Assembly (NCBI GenBank): GCA_009783065.1
Contig: WRHV01000002.1
Coordinates: 49,152-113,151 of the forward strand
DNA: 64,000 bases
Direction: 5' to 3'
DNA from: Betaproteobacteria bacterium
GTDB taxonomy: Bacteria > Pseudomonadota > Gammaproteobacteria > Burkholderiales > Burkholderiaceae
The notes under the pieces: model-generated
What the model was told of the DNA's origin: nothing
The model's database searches: none
The model's input: the letters and a program-made list of their open reading frames with translations, nothing else
Made by a program: the position numbers and the translations under genes
In this document: piece by piece, positions 31,752 to 40,934 of the stretch
How the letters are laid out: every line of letters starts with the position of its first letter
Position numbering within the stretch: the first letter of the stretch is position 1

Positions 31752-32119
31752 CGCTCTGATCCGTTGTCACGCTATAGCTGAAAAAACCGGATCGTTTAAT
31801 CCACACTCTGGAATGTATGGCATATCGCAATCGCCAGACAATAGCGGTGCATATTATATAGTCATATGAGGATGACGCCACCAAAATGGCTTCAAATCGG
31901 GCATTTTTTCAACAATAAAAAATTGAACATCCATCAGTAAGATTGGTCTATTCGATGACAGCCATCAATAACGGCTTCTTTTTCAATGATGCCTGTTATC
32001 CAATGGTTGTAAAATCCAAAAATACAAATTATCTTGTTACAAAAAACCATATAATCTGACCGATAAAATCGTTTTCAATCCAAACGGATTTTGTTTACTT
32101 TCCTTTCAGGAATCGCGGC
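31752..32119. other. Divergent intergenic region
   Basis: 368 bases between the glycosylation operon and a small unknown gene on the other strand. A TATAAT at 32050-32055 is well placed for the plus-strand gene but has no matching -35. Nothing else was recognised. Confidence 0.4.
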
Positions 32120-32404
32120 ATGAGCAAAGATGGCATAATCCTTATTGAGGCAGGCTGCCGGATAGCCGGTTACATCTCAGAAACGGCCAAAAAAAACCAT
32201 ACCACAGAGGTATTTGACGTACTTGAAGTCACTACGGACGGGCAATTCAGATGCCATATGATCGGCACGCGTTTTGACCAGGTTAATCGACATATTTTTC
32301 TTCACGAACACCAGTTGATCTGGTGCCGCTTGCTAAACGGCCAGGAATTTGTCAGAAAAACGCCCGAAGACCGATGGCTGGATACGAAACAACTGTCATT
32401 GTAA
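32120..32404 (+). CDS. Small protein of unknown function, 94 residues
   Basis: Short soluble protein with AGGA about eight bases before the ATG. I recognise no family. Composition suggests a small beta-rich domain: alternating polar and hydrophobic stretches (GIILIEAGCRIAGYISE, EVFDVLEVTTDGQFRCHMIG) and a His-rich middle (RHIFLHEHQLIWC). Three cysteines and five histidines are present but without a classic zinc-site spacing. It precedes an endonuclease-fold gene in the same direction by 58 bp and may be cotranscribed with it. Confidence 0.6.
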   Translation: MSKDGIILIEAGCRIAGYISETAKKNHTTEVFDVLEVTTDGQFRCHMIGTRFDQVNRHIFLHEHQLIWCRLLNGQEFVRKTPEDRWLDTKQLSL

Positions 32405-32462
32405 AACGGTGCTGAATATAGCAGACGCCCGTTGCGATAATCCATTGCCTCCTGCCTGAAAA

Positions 32463-33335
32463 ATGAAACCTGACACTCTAAAATTGGTAACCTGGAATAT
32501 CCGATGGGGCCTGGGCATTGATAATATTGTGAATGTAGACCGCGCTATTGAACAAGTCAAACAATTCACGGATTTTGACATTCTATGCCTGCAGGAAGTC
32601 GCATCGGGATATACCGATCCGGAGCTAAAGCATGCTGATGGAACCAACCAATTTGAAACGCTGGCGACAAAGCTTGATGGATACACTGCCATCAATGGTT
32701 ATGCCGTCGATCAATTGAGGCACGACGGAAAACGGCAGCAATTCGGCAATATGATTTTCTCGCGCTTTCCTGTCTTGCAGGTATACCGGCATCGTTTGCC
32801 CTGGCCTGCGGAACCTGGCATCAAAAGTATGCAGAGGATGGCATTGGAAACCCTGCTGGCAACACCATTTGGTACATTGCGTGTTATCACAACGCATCTT
32901 GAATTTTATTCCGCCTGCCAGCGAATGGCGCAGGTTGAATACTTGCGTCAAATCCACAAAGAATCCTGGTTACGCAGCCTTACAACAGATACCGTAAGTG
33001 ATAATGGCGCTTTTTCAGTTTATCCGAAACTATCCGGCACCATCCTGGCCGGGGATTTTAACTTTTCCGAGACCTCATCAGAAAGAGCGAGACTCCTCGC
33101 CTTCCATGATGTGCATACCCCTCTTTTTGCAGATGCATGGGAAGTCGCTCATCCCGGCGAAAAACACGCTCCAACGATGGGATATTTTGATCGTGAAAGA
33201 TGGCCGGCCGGCCCTTTTGTTTCAGACTATATTTTCATTAGTGAAAATCTGGCTGCCAGTGTTCATGATATGCGTGTTGAAAAACAAAGCCAGGCATCCG
33301 ATCATCAAGCCATGTTACTGGAATTAGCAAAATAG
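32463..33335 (+). CDS. Endonuclease/exonuclease/phosphatase-family protein
   Basis: Second DNase I-like metal-dependent phosphoesterase in the window, 290 residues. Visible motifs: LKLVTWNIRWG, the metal-binding glutamate in ILCLQEVASG, GNMIFSRFPV, VITTHLEF, LAGDFNFSE, and C-terminal SDYIFISENL and ASDHQAML. It is more like ExoIII/cytolethal-toxin-B type intracellular members than the paralogue at 7398, with which it shares only the fold motifs. No signal peptide. Substrate unknown. It converges with purM, whose stop is 18 bases away. Confidence 0.88.
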   Translation: MKPDTLKLVTWNIRWGLGIDNIVNVDRAIEQVKQFTDFDILCLQEVASGYTDPELKHADGTNQFETLATKLDGYTAINGYAVDQLRHDGKRQQFGNMIFSRFPVLQVYRHRLPWPAEPGIKSMQRMALETLLATPFGTLRVITTHLEFYSACQRMAQVEYLRQIHKESWLRSLTTDTVSDNGAFSVYPKLSGTILAGDFNFSETSSERARLLAFHDVHTPLFADAWEVAHPGEKHAPTMGYFDRERWPAGPFVSDYIFISENLAASVHDMRVEKQSQASDHQAMLLELAK

Positions 33336-33343
33336 AAAATTTA

Positions 33344-33353
33344 GGGTCAGCCC
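33344..33353. repeat. 10-bp remnant of the MITE-like element (possible excision footprint)
   Basis: TA-GGGTCAGCCC-TA: the ten bases equal the outer end of the element at 7201 (GGGTCAGCCC) and are bracketed by TA on each side, as expected if an element left and its outermost bases stayed. It forms the end of purM: the stop codon is TAG, made of the duplicated TA plus the first G. Confidence 0.45.
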
Positions 33354-34396
33354 TATAGAACCAGCGTCTGGGCTTCATCACCTCGTCTCTCACGTATTTC
33401 CCCCAAACAATAGACCGTTTCTCCGGTTGCCTGCAATTGTGCCTTGGCTGCATGGGCATTTTCTTTTGAGACAATGACAACCATACCAATACCGCAATTA
33501 AAGACACGATACATTTCGCTATCGTCAACTCGCCCATGTTGACGAAGCCAGGTAAAAAGCGGCGGCATAACCCAGGCATCTTTCTGGAGAGCCGCTGTCA
33601 GGTTTTTCGACAGAATGCGCGGGACATTGTCGAGCAATCCTCCGCCGGTAATATGCGCCATGCCTTTGACTTCGACCGTATTTAACAATGCCAGAAGTGA
33701 TTTGACATAGATGCGTGTTGGTGTCAGCAGCACATCCGCCAGAGATTTCCCATGAAAATCAGCATTGAAGTCCGGCTTGACCACATCAATAATTTTCCGG
33801 ATCAGTGAATAACCATTGGAATGAGCGCCTGAGGATGCCAGTCCCAGCACCACATCACCCGGAACAATACGGCTTCCATCAATAATTTTAGATTTCTCCA
33901 CCGCGCCAACAGCAAATCCGGCAAGATCATATTCCCCATCCGGATACATGCCAGGCATTTCAGCCGTTTCACCACCAATCAGCGCACAGCCTGCCTGTTC
34001 ACACCCTTCTGCGACGCCCTTAATTACAGCAGCGGCCGTTTTGACATCCAGCTTGCCGCAAGCAAAATAATCCAGAAAAAAGAGCGGTTCGGCTCCCTGC
34101 ACCAAAATATCGTTCACACTCATTGCAACAAGATCAATGCCGACCGTGTCATGTCGATTGAGATTGAAAGCCAGCCTAAGCTTAGTACCGACGCCATCCG
34201 TACCGGCCACCAGAACAGGCTCACGGTATTTTTTGCTGATTTCAAAAAGTGCGCCAAACCCGCCTATGCCGGCAAGAACGCCTTCCCGCATAGTCCGTCT
34301 GGCAAATGGCTTGATGGCGTCAACCAGCGCTTCACCGGCGTCGATGTCAACACCAGCATCATGATAAGAAAGAGAATAATTGGATGGTGAATGCAT
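33353..34396 (-). CDS. purM: Phosphoribosylformylglycinamidine cyclo-ligase
   Basis: Makes aminoimidazole ribotide, fifth step of purine synthesis. 347 residues, family length. PurM marks: [11 protein letters not shown] at the start (usually YkDAGVDI), GGFGALFEI, the ATP-binding [43 protein letters not shown], and [13 protein letters not shown]. The stop codon TAG is partly supplied by the 10-bp remnant noted above. Upstream and divergent lies a PerM-type permease gene, then hda, an arrangement conserved in betaproteobacteria. Confidence 0.97.
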   Translation of the reverse strand: MHSPSNYSLSYHDAGVDIDAGEALVDAIKPFARRTMREGVLAGIGGFGALFEISKKYREPVLVAGTDGVGTKLRLAFNLNRHDTVGIDLVAMSVNDILVQGAEPLFFLDYFACGKLDVKTAAAVIKGVAEGCEQAGCALIGGETAEMPGMYPDGEYDLAGFAVGAVEKSKIIDGSRIVPGDVVLGLASSGAHSNGYSLIRKIIDVVKPDFNADFHGKSLADVLLTPTRIYVKSLLALLNTVEVKGMAHITGGGLLDNVPRILSKNLTAALQKDAWVMPPLFTWLRQHGRVDDSEMYRVFNCGIGMVVIVSKENAHAAKAQLQATGETVYCLGEIRERRGDEAQTLVL

Positions 34397-34491
34397 AATG
34401 AAATACCGTTATACCGCTAAAATAGTAGAATTACAAAAAAAGATTTTGTTACGAGTCGCATTTTAGCAAACTGCTGCGCTAATAGGATTAC

Positions 34492-35571
34492 ATGGTCATT
34501 TTTACACAGCAACAAAAACAAACTGCTTTGTGGCTCAGTATCGGCGCCATCCTGGTCGTCATGCTCCTTTTGCTTGGCCCCATTCTAACGCCTTTTATTG
34601 CCGGCACGATTCTTGCTTATGCTTTAAATCCGGGGGTTGACTTTCTGCACTCGATACGAATGGGACGTTTCCGCCTTTCCCGCACCTTATCCGCACTCAT
34701 TGTCATGGTCATTCTTTTGACGACCGTTGCAGTATTATGCCTGATCATGATCCCGATATTAATCAAAGAATGGCCCCTGCTTTATGAACAGATCCCCAAT
34801 CTGACCATCAAGCTTAATGAAATTATCCATCCGCTTCTGCACGAGCTAGGCATTGATCTGCCAATCGATACGGCCACCTTCAAAAAATTGCTGACTGAAC
34901 AATTCATGATACCCGGCGAAAGCATGTGGAAATCGCTTCTGGCTTCCGCCAAAATCGGCGGCACAACGGTTTTGACCTGGACCTGGAATCTGATCCTGAT
35001 TCCGGTCGTACTATTTTATTTATTGAAGGACTGGCATCTGGTCATCAGGAAGCTAAGAAATTCCATTCCACGCCGCTGGATTCATAAAGCGATCAGCCTG
35101 GCCAGTGAAGTCAATGTGATGCTTGCACAATATCTCAGAGGCCAGCTTTCGGTCATGCTGATTCTTGCGATTTATTATTCATCCGCGCTGGGATTTGTAG
35201 GATACAATGCGGCCCTGCCTATCGGCATCATCAGCGGCATGCTGGCTTTTATTCCTTACATTGGCATCATCGTCGGCCTATCCTTAGCCATTATTGCAAC
35301 GATGTTGCAGTTTTCCGGTATGCAAGCCTGGATAACGCTTGCCGTCATCTACGGATTCGGGCATTCATTTGATGCGCTCCTGATGACGCCAACGCTGGTT
35401 GGCAGACGTATTCAGTTGCACCCTCTGATTGTCATTTTCGCCTTGCTGGCTTTTGGCCAGCTTTTCGGTTTTGTTGGCGTTCTCATTGCGCTACCTTCAT
35501 CAGCCATTCTTTCTGTTGCCTTTAAGCACTTGCGTCGCCATTACATTAACAGCAATTTTTATAATTCATAA
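34492..35571 (+). CDS. AI-2E family transporter (PerM-like)
   Basis: 359-residue inner-membrane protein of the UPF0118/AI-2E exporter family. Eight or so hydrophobic helices with a large soluble segment between the third and fourth (about 85-150, containing PLLYEQIPNL). The conserved FIPYIGIIVGLSLAI stretch and the C-terminal LVGRRIQLHPLIVIFALLA are typical. Transport substrate is not established for this subgroup; Na+/H+ exchange has been shown for some relatives. It ends seven bases before hda, so the two are probably one transcript. Confidence 0.9.
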   Translation: MVIFTQQQKQTALWLSIGAILVVMLLLLGPILTPFIAGTILAYALNPGVDFLHSIRMGRFRLSRTLSALIVMVILLTTVAVLCLIMIPILIKEWPLLYEQIPNLTIKLNEIIHPLLHELGIDLPIDTATFKKLLTEQFMIPGESMWKSLLASAKIGGTTVLTWTWNLILIPVVLFYLLKDWHLVIRKLRNSIPRRWIHKAISLASEVNVMLAQYLRGQLSVMLILAIYYSSALGFVGYNAALPIGIISGMLAFIPYIGIIVGLSLAIIATMLQFSGMQAWITLAVIYGFGHSFDALLMTPTLVGRRIQLHPLIVIFALLAFGQLFGFVGVLIALPSSAILSVAFKHLRRHYINSNFYNS

Positions 35572-35577
35572 CAAACC

Positions 35578-36252
35578 ATGCAACAACTGCTGCTGGACAT
35601 CAGCACGCAAAAAATACCGTCTTTTGAAACCTTTGTGACGGGTAAAAATGAAGAACCGATCCAGTTTCTTCATCGTTTCGCTCGACGCGAGTCGTCCGAG
35701 CACTTTATTTATCTGTGGGGCGATCATGCCGTGGGCAAAACCCATTTGCTAAAGGCGTTGGCCCAATATCATCCGGCACGATATATTGATGCGGCATCCG
35801 GCAATACGAATTTTCTATATGATCCCCAAATTACGCTTTATCTGCTTGATAACTGCGACAAATTGTCTCCGGAAAAACAAATTGATGCATTCCATCTTTT
35901 TAATGCGGTTCGTGAAAATAATGCTTTTCTCGTCACGACAGGCGCTATAGCCCCGGCACTTCTACCAGTCCGGGATGACCTGCGAAGCAGAATGAGCTGG
36001 GGACTTGCTTATCGCATTCAGGGATTGACTGATGAGGAAAAAATAGAAGCTTTAAAAAAAATGGCCCAGGAAAGAGGATTTACCCTTGCACAGGATGTGT
36101 TACCTTATTTGATTACACATTATCCGCGTGATATGCATTCGCTATCTGTTGTTTTGGATGCGCTTGACCACTATTCCATGCAGACAAAACGTGCTATAAC
36201 CCTTCCACTTCTGCGAGAAATGATGCAAAAAATAGAAAATAATCATGAGTAG
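35578..36252 (+). CDS. hda: DnaA regulatory inactivator Hda
   Basis: DnaA-paralogous AAA+ protein that, with the sliding clamp, stimulates ATP hydrolysis by DnaA after initiation. 224 residues. N-terminal MQQLLLDI is the clamp-binding peptide (QLxLxx type). Walker A is WGDHAVGKTH (about 47-56), and the LLDNCDKL segment corresponds to Walker B. The arginine-finger region is in RSRMSWGLAYRI and the C-terminal lid follows. The last eight bases overlap the start of the HAD gene (CATGAGTAG), so they are translationally coupled. Confidence 0.93.
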   Translation: MQQLLLDISTQKIPSFETFVTGKNEEPIQFLHRFARRESSEHFIYLWGDHAVGKTHLLKALAQYHPARYIDAASGNTNFLYDPQITLYLLDNCDKLSPEKQIDAFHLFNAVRENNAFLVTTGAIAPALLPVRDDLRSRMSWGLAYRIQGLTDEEKIEALKKMAQERGFTLAQDVLPYLITHYPRDMHSLSVVLDALDHYSMQTKRAITLPLLREMMQKIENNHE

Positions 36253-36922
36253 CAATCTGGCTTTATTTGATTTGGACCATACCCTTCTGCCACTGGATTC
36301 CGATTATGAGTGGGGACGCTTCTTAACACGTATCGGCGCCGTTGACGCGATTGAATATGAAAAACGGAACACAGCCTTTTATGAACAATACAAGACGGGA
36401 ACACTTGACCCCCAGGAATATCTGGAATTTGTGCTAGGCACACTGGCCGCCTTTTCACGTGAGCAGCTCAACAACTGGCATAGTCAATTCATGGAAGAAG
36501 TCATCCGGCCGGTTATGCTGCCTCAGGCACATCAGCTTCTTGAAAAACACCTGGATCAGGGGGATTTAGTTGCTATTGTGACAGCGACGAACCGCTTTGT
36601 TACCGAACCCATCGCCCGTGCTTTTGGCATCCAGAACCTCATTGCCGCCCTGCCTGAAGAAACGGAAAAAGGAACATTCACCGGCAGGCTGATCGGCATA
36701 CCAACTTCCGGGAAAGGCAAAATCACCCATACGGAAAATTGGCTCGCCTTACATGGAAAAAAGCTGGACAGTTTCGAAAAAAGTTATTTTTACAGTGATT
36801 CGCACAATGACCTGCCATTGCTGTCACGGGTAACGCACCCTGTTGCGACCAACCCTGATGCCCGGCTCAAATCGCATGCGATCGCCAACAACTGGACATT
36901 ACTGCGTCTATTCGATGATTAA
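36245..36922 (+). CDS. HAD-IB family hydrolase (SerB-like)
   Basis: 225-residue phosphatase-fold enzyme. Motif I is LFDLDHTLLP with nucleophile D9 and D11; motif II is the threonine in VAIVTATN; motif III and IV are the lysine in STSGKGKI-like segment and YFYSDSHNDLPLL. This is the CicA/SerB-like group found next to hda and pcnB in betaproteobacteria. The natural substrate is not known; phosphoserine is possible but not implied. Overlaps hda at its start and pcnB at its end by eight bases each. Confidence 0.9.
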   Translation: MSSNLALFDLDHTLLPLDSDYEWGRFLTRIGAVDAIEYEKRNTAFYEQYKTGTLDPQEYLEFVLGTLAAFSREQLNNWHSQFMEEVIRPVMLPQAHQLLEKHLDQGDLVAIVTATNRFVTEPIARAFGIQNLIAALPEETEKGTFTGRLIGIPTSGKGKITHTENWLALHGKKLDSFEKSYFYSDSHNDLPLLSRVTHPVATNPDARLKSHAIANNWTLLRLFDD

Positions 36923-38291
36923 AAAAATGCTCCAGAAAATCCTGGGAAGAGGCAAAAAATCTTCTCCAGCCAAACAGCCTGCCATCCTGCATCAGGCTGA
37001 GCATGGTATCGACCCTAAACTGGTTTCATCGAATGCGATGCGTGTTATTCACATCCTGGAAAAAGCCGGCTTTGAGGCTTATATCGTCGGCGGCGCAGTT
37101 CGCGATCTCCTGCTGGGAATCCCACCCAAAGACTTCGACGTGGCTACCAATGCAACGCCAGAACAAATAAGACGCTTCTTCAAACGGTCATTTTTGATTG
37201 GAAGGCGCTTTCAAATCGTCCATGTCATGTTCGGACACGACTTGATTGAAGTCACCACTTTTCGGGGAACAACTTCCACACCCGCCATCAAGGATGAAAT
37301 GGGCCGCCTGTTAAGAGATAATACTTTCGGCACACAAGAGGAAGATGCCGCGCGCCGCGATTTCACCGTCAATGCCATGTATTACAATCCGACTCGCCAG
37401 ACCCTGCATGATTTTCATGGAGGCACCACTGACCTGAAAAACCGGATTTTGAGAATTATCGGCAATCCGGCAGAACGCTTTCGAGAAGACCCTGTCCGCA
37501 TGCTGCGGATTGTCCGTTTTGCGGCAAAACTCGGATTTAAAATTGATACGGACACGCGTAAGCCCATTGCATCGCTCGCTCCCCTCATTAATAACGTGCC
37601 TTCCGCACGCCTGTTCGATGAAATGCTCAAGCTTCTTATGAGCGGCCACGCCATGGCTTGCCTGCAGGAATTACGCCATCAGGGCTTGCACCACGGTCTT
37701 TTGCCCCTCCTTGATGTTGTACTGGAACAGCCCCAAGGTGCGCAATTCGTCAAGCTGGCACTGGGAAAAACTGACCAGCGCATCCATGAGGAAAAGCCGG
37801 TTTCCCCAGGATTTCTTTTTGCCACGCTACTTTGGACACAAGTATCCGAAAAATGGAAACAATACCTTTCAAAAGGGGAATACCCTATACCGGCGCTTCA
37901 CGCCGCCGCCAATGATGTTTTTGAAGCCCAGACGGAAAAACTGGCACTGCAACGCCGGATTATTGCAGATATGCGGGATATCTGGGCACTACAGCCCAGG
38001 CTGGAAAGACGGACAGGTAAAACTGCGTACAAACTCATGGAACATGGCCGTTTTCGAGCAGCCTATGATTTTCTGCTGTTGCGATGTGAAGTAGGCGAAA
38101 CCGATCCTGAAATAGGCGATTGGTGGACAGCCTTTATCCATGCGAACAGCCAATCACGGGAAGAGATGCTGAAAATTAAATTTAAGAGCCCATCGCAACC
38201 GGCAACACGCAAGCGAAGACGATCAGGCCGTCGCCGTGCAAAAAACGACTCCTCGAGCGCCGCTAAAACCCCTACTGAATCAGCAGCATAA
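36915..38291 (+). CDS. pcnB: Poly(A) polymerase I
   Basis: Adds 3' poly(A) tails that mark RNAs for decay. 459 residues from the ATG at 36915, which overlaps the HAD stop; ATG 36927 is an alternative. Nucleotidyltransferase core: YIVGGAVRDLLLG, the catalytic pair in KDFDVATNA, ARRDFTVNAMYY, and the RNA-binding FREDPVRMLRIVRFAAK helix that separates PAP I from CCA enzymes. The C-terminus is strongly basic (KRRRSGRRRAKN), as in other PAP I proteins. Lies in the hda-HAD-pcnB-folK-panB block. Confidence 0.95.
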   Translation: MIKKMLQKILGRGKKSSPAKQPAILHQAEHGIDPKLVSSNAMRVIHILEKAGFEAYIVGGAVRDLLLGIPPKDFDVATNATPEQIRRFFKRSFLIGRRFQIVHVMFGHDLIEVTTFRGTTSTPAIKDEMGRLLRDNTFGTQEEDAARRDFTVNAMYYNPTRQTLHDFHGGTTDLKNRILRIIGNPAERFREDPVRMLRIVRFAAKLGFKIDTDTRKPIASLAPLINNVPSARLFDEMLKLLMSGHAMACLQELRHQGLHHGLLPLLDVVLEQPQGAQFVKLALGKTDQRIHEEKPVSPGFLFATLLWTQVSEKWKQYLSKGEYPIPALHAAANDVFEAQTEKLALQRRIIADMRDIWALQPRLERRTGKTAYKLMEHGRFRAAYDFLLLRCEVGETDPEIGDWWTAFIHANSQSREEMLKIKFKSPSQPATRKRRRSGRRRAKNDSSSAAKTPTESAA

Positions 38292-38296
38292 GAAAC

Positions 38297-38782
38297 ATGG
38301 CGGCACATACGGTTTATATTGGAATCGGATCCAATCTCGATAATCCTGCAAACCATGTTCGCTTAGCCATCAGCCAACTGGCCCAATTACCACTAACCCG
38401 ACTAAAAGCCCAATCCAGTCTGTACCTTACCGCACCGATTGAAGCTGACGGCAATGATTATGTCAATGCGGTTGCCTGCATCCTGACAGCACTCACACCG
38501 GAAAAATTGCTGGAACAATTGCATCATCTGGAAAATGCCTCGGGGCGGGAAAGAACTTATCGCAATGCGCCCAGAACACTCGATCTGGACATTTTGTTGT
38601 ATGACGATTTGCAAATGAAAAGCGCCTCTCTCACGCTTCCGCATCCGCGCATGACAAAACGCGCCTTCGTTTTGGTTCCGCTGCTCGAAATTGCTCCGGC
38701 AATCGTCATACCGGGCAAAGGCGCGGCATATCCTTACCTTGAGCATGTTCAAAATCAGCCTATTACGCTTCTAAAAACCTGA
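38297..38782 (+). CDS. folK: 6-hydroxymethyl-dihydropterin pyrophosphokinase
   Basis: Transfers pyrophosphate from ATP to hydroxymethyl-dihydropterin in folate synthesis. 161 residues. Family marks: YIGIGSNLDNP, TAPIEADGNDYVNAVA (substrate pocket), the ERTYRNAPRTLDLDILLYD magnesium/ATP motif and LPHPRMTKRAFVLVPLLEIAP. Begins five bases after pcnB. Folate supply links functionally to fhs later in the window. Confidence 0.96.
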   Translation: MAAHTVYIGIGSNLDNPANHVRLAISQLAQLPLTRLKAQSSLYLTAPIEADGNDYVNAVACILTALTPEKLLEQLHHLENASGRERTYRNAPRTLDLDILLYDDLQMKSASLTLPHPRMTKRAFVLVPLLEIAPAIVIPGKGAAYPYLEHVQNQPITLLKT

Positions 38783-38813
38783 TTTTTCTTATCCTTCAAC
38801 ACACCGCTTTATC

Positions 38814-39161
38814 ATGCAAATTCCCGTTATACTTCAGACTACGGTTTTATTGATCGCATCGAACATATTCATGACTTTTGCATGGTATGGTCATCTTCGC
38901 AACCTGACATCATCACCGTGGTACACGGCTGCTTTTATCAGCTGGGGAATCGCTCTGTTTGAATATCTGCTGCAAATCCCGGCCAACCAGATCGGCTTTA
39001 CCCAGTACAATCTGGCACAGCTTAAGATTTTGCAGGAAACCATTACGCTTGCCGTATTTGCTCCCTTTGTCATGCTTTATATGAAAGAGCCTTTCAAGTT
39101 GGACTACGTTTGGGCGGTCCTGTGTCTGGTAGGCGCCGTTTATTTTATTTTTCGATCCTGA
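38814..39161 (+). CDS. DUF486/DMT-family small membrane protein
   Basis: 115-residue inner-membrane protein with four hydrophobic helices, characteristic MTFAWYGHL near the first helix, FEYLLQIPANQIG in the middle and a C-terminal VWAVLCLVGAVYFIF helix. This is the DUF486 family, distant relatives of EmrE-type drug/metabolite transporters; function not established. It sits 31 bp after folK and 52 bp before panB, in the position where many betaproteobacteria carry a deoxynucleoside kinase gene. Confidence 0.88.
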   Translation: MQIPVILQTTVLLIASNIFMTFAWYGHLRNLTSSPWYTAAFISWGIALFEYLLQIPANQIGFTQYNLAQLKILQETITLAVFAPFVMLYMKEPFKLDYVWAVLCLVGAVYFIFRS

Positions 39162-39213
39162 CTTGAAAGTTGTATGATAGACACCTGATTTGCCAATAGC
39201 CGCGAGGATAACC

Positions 39214-40029
39214 ATGGCCACTTATTTACAAGACCGTAAAGCCGTCACCATATCCACTCTGATGGATTTGTATGCAAAAGGTGAAAAAATAACGATGCTC
39301 ACCTGTTACGACGCCAGTTTTGCCGCACTCATGGACAACTGTGGTGTCGAAATGCTCCTGATTGGCGATTCGCTTGGCATGGTCTGCCAGGGACATGAAT
39401 CGACCTTGCCTGTCACCATTGATGAAATGGCTTATCATACGGCATGTGTCGCAAGAGGCAACAAAACAGCTATGGTCGTGTGCGATATGCCTTTCGGCAC
39501 CTACCCCACACCGGAAACAGCCTACGATCATGCCGTGGAATTGATGCGTGCCGGCGCACACATGGTAAAAATCGAAGGCGGCGCCTGGCTGACTGACATC
39601 ATCCATTTTCTGGTTGAGCGCGCCATTCCCGTCTGCGCCCATATTGGCCTGACCCCCCAATCCGTCCACCAATTGAGCGGCTACCGGGTGCAAGGGAAGA
39701 CAACAGAAGATGCGCAAAGACTGATTACCGATGCCGGAGCCCTGCAAAAAGCCGGAGCCAGCCTGATTGTACTCGAAGCCATCCCTGCTGCTGTTGGCAA
39801 AGATATCACCAGCACCATTGCTATTCCTACCATCGGCATTGGCGCCGGGGCAAACTGTGCAGGCCAGGTTCTTGTTGTGCACGACATGTTGAATGTCTAT
39901 CCTGGGAAAAAAGCGCGCTTCGTCCGTAACTTCATGGAAGGGCAAAGCAGCATTGAAGGCGCTATTCGCGCTTATGTGGCGGCAGTCAAAGATGGCTCCT
40001 TCCCGGCACCAGAACACACCTTCCAATAA
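39214..40029 (+). CDS. panB: 3-methyl-2-oxobutanoate hydroxymethyltransferase
   Basis: First committed step of pantothenate synthesis: adds a hydroxymethyl from methylene-tetrahydrofolate to ketoisovalerate. 271 residues starting at ATG 39214, which has GAGGA just upstream; a TTG eight codons earlier keeps the frame open but lacks family similarity. Motifs: [19 protein letters not shown] with the metal-binding Asp, [27 protein letters not shown], and [15 protein letters not shown]. Its product would feed a ketopantoate reductase, a candidate for which is at 60679. Confidence 0.96.
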   Translation: MATYLQDRKAVTISTLMDLYAKGEKITMLTCYDASFAALMDNCGVEMLLIGDSLGMVCQGHESTLPVTIDEMAYHTACVARGNKTAMVVCDMPFGTYPTPETAYDHAVELMRAGAHMVKIEGGAWLTDIIHFLVERAIPVCAHIGLTPQSVHQLSGYRVQGKTTEDAQRLITDAGALQKAGASLIVLEAIPAAVGKDITSTIAIPTIGIGAGANCAGQVLVVHDMLNVYPGKKARFVRNFMEGQSSIEGAIRAYVAAVKDGSFPAPEHTFQ

Positions 40030-40184
40030 CGTACAGGATCAAGGCTTACAGCTACGCGGCAACCTTTTCTCTCCCTACCTTCCATTGGCGACGCCTGCTT
40101 CGCGCTTTTGTCAGGCAATGTTCATTTTCCGGGCTGTAATACGGATGACATTGCCCGAAACAAACTGTCTACAGGCAAATAACC

Positions 40185-40904
40185 TCATTCCGGCAGCCAG
40201 TTCCTGCCGGAAAATTTTTCTCCATCTTCCTCATACCGTTTAAGGGTCGCCTGCATTTTGGGTTCCAGCTCATCCAGGGAATTAATTACCATACCCAAAT
40301 CACGCAACAAGCCATCATGAACACCATATACCCAGCCGTGCACGGTGAGCCTTTGCCCGCGATTCCAGGCATCCTGGATGATGGTCGTATGGCACACATT
40401 GGCGACGGATTCGATCACATTGAGTTCACACAGGCGGTCATATCGCATTTGTTCCGATAACGCCTCACCCAGATAGCGTTCATGTTTATGATGCACATCC
40501 TGCACATGGCGCAACCAGTTGTCGGCCAACCCAACTCGCTGTTGTTTTAATGCAACATGGACACCGGAACAATCGTAGTGACCGGTGACAATCACATGCC
40601 TGACACGCAACACATCCACCGCAAATTGCATAACGGCCAGACAGCTTAGATCGGTATAAGAAACCACATTGGCGACATTGCGGTGCGTAAAAATATCCCC
40701 CGGAAGCAGATTCGTTATCTGGGTTGATGGAACACGGCTGTCAGAACACCCAATCCAGAAATATTTCGGCAATTGCTGGGTAACCAGCCGCAAAAAATAA
40801 TCAGGATCCTCATCTACCATTCTTGCCGCCCATTGGCGGTTTTTTTCAAACAGTGTTTTTAACTCATTATCATTCGGATTAAATTCCAACATTTTTCCAG
40901 CCAT
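40185..40904 (-). CDS. can: Beta-class carbonic anhydrase
   Basis: Interconverts CO2 and bicarbonate in the cytoplasm. Zinc ligands are the Cys in WIGCSDSRVP, and His and Cys in TGHYDCSGV; the Asp-Arg dyad of CSDSR is intact. The start is placed at 40904 (MAGKMLEF) because AAGGAT lies seven bases upstream, giving 239 residues; an in-frame ATG at 40934 directly abuts the previous stop and would add ten. E. coli Can is 220 residues. Likely cotranscribed with the spermidine-synthase-like gene 31 bp upstream. In an oxalate or formate user, where CO2 is a major product, this enzyme is expected to matter, but that is inference. Confidence 0.94.
   Translation of the reverse strand: MAGKMLEFNPNDNELKTLFEKNRQWAARMVDEDPDYFLRLVTQQLPKYFWIGCSDSRVPSTQITNLLPGDIFTHRNVANVVSYTDLSCLAVMQFAVDVLRVRHVIVTGHYDCSGVHVALKQQRVGLADNWLRHVQDVHHKHERYLGEALSEQMRYDRLCELNVIESVANVCHTTIIQDAWNRGQRLTVHGWVYGVHDGLLRDLGMVINSLDELEPKMQATLKRYEEDGEKFSGRNWLPE
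40188..40220 (+). terminator. panB terminator embedded in the 3' end of the carbonic anhydrase gene
   Basis: TTCCGGCAG (40188-40196) and CTGCCGGAA (40204-40212) form a nine-base stem, followed on the plus strand by AATTTTTC. The hairpin encodes the last residues (WLPE region) of the convergent carbonic anhydrase, so coding and termination overlap. Confidence 0.65.
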
Positions 40905-40934
40905 CTCAACATCCTTAAAATCAGAAGCTGGCAT

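Noticed and set aside
39226..40026. 266-codon minus-strand frame opposite panB
   Set aside because: Mirror of panB codons, no signals of its own.
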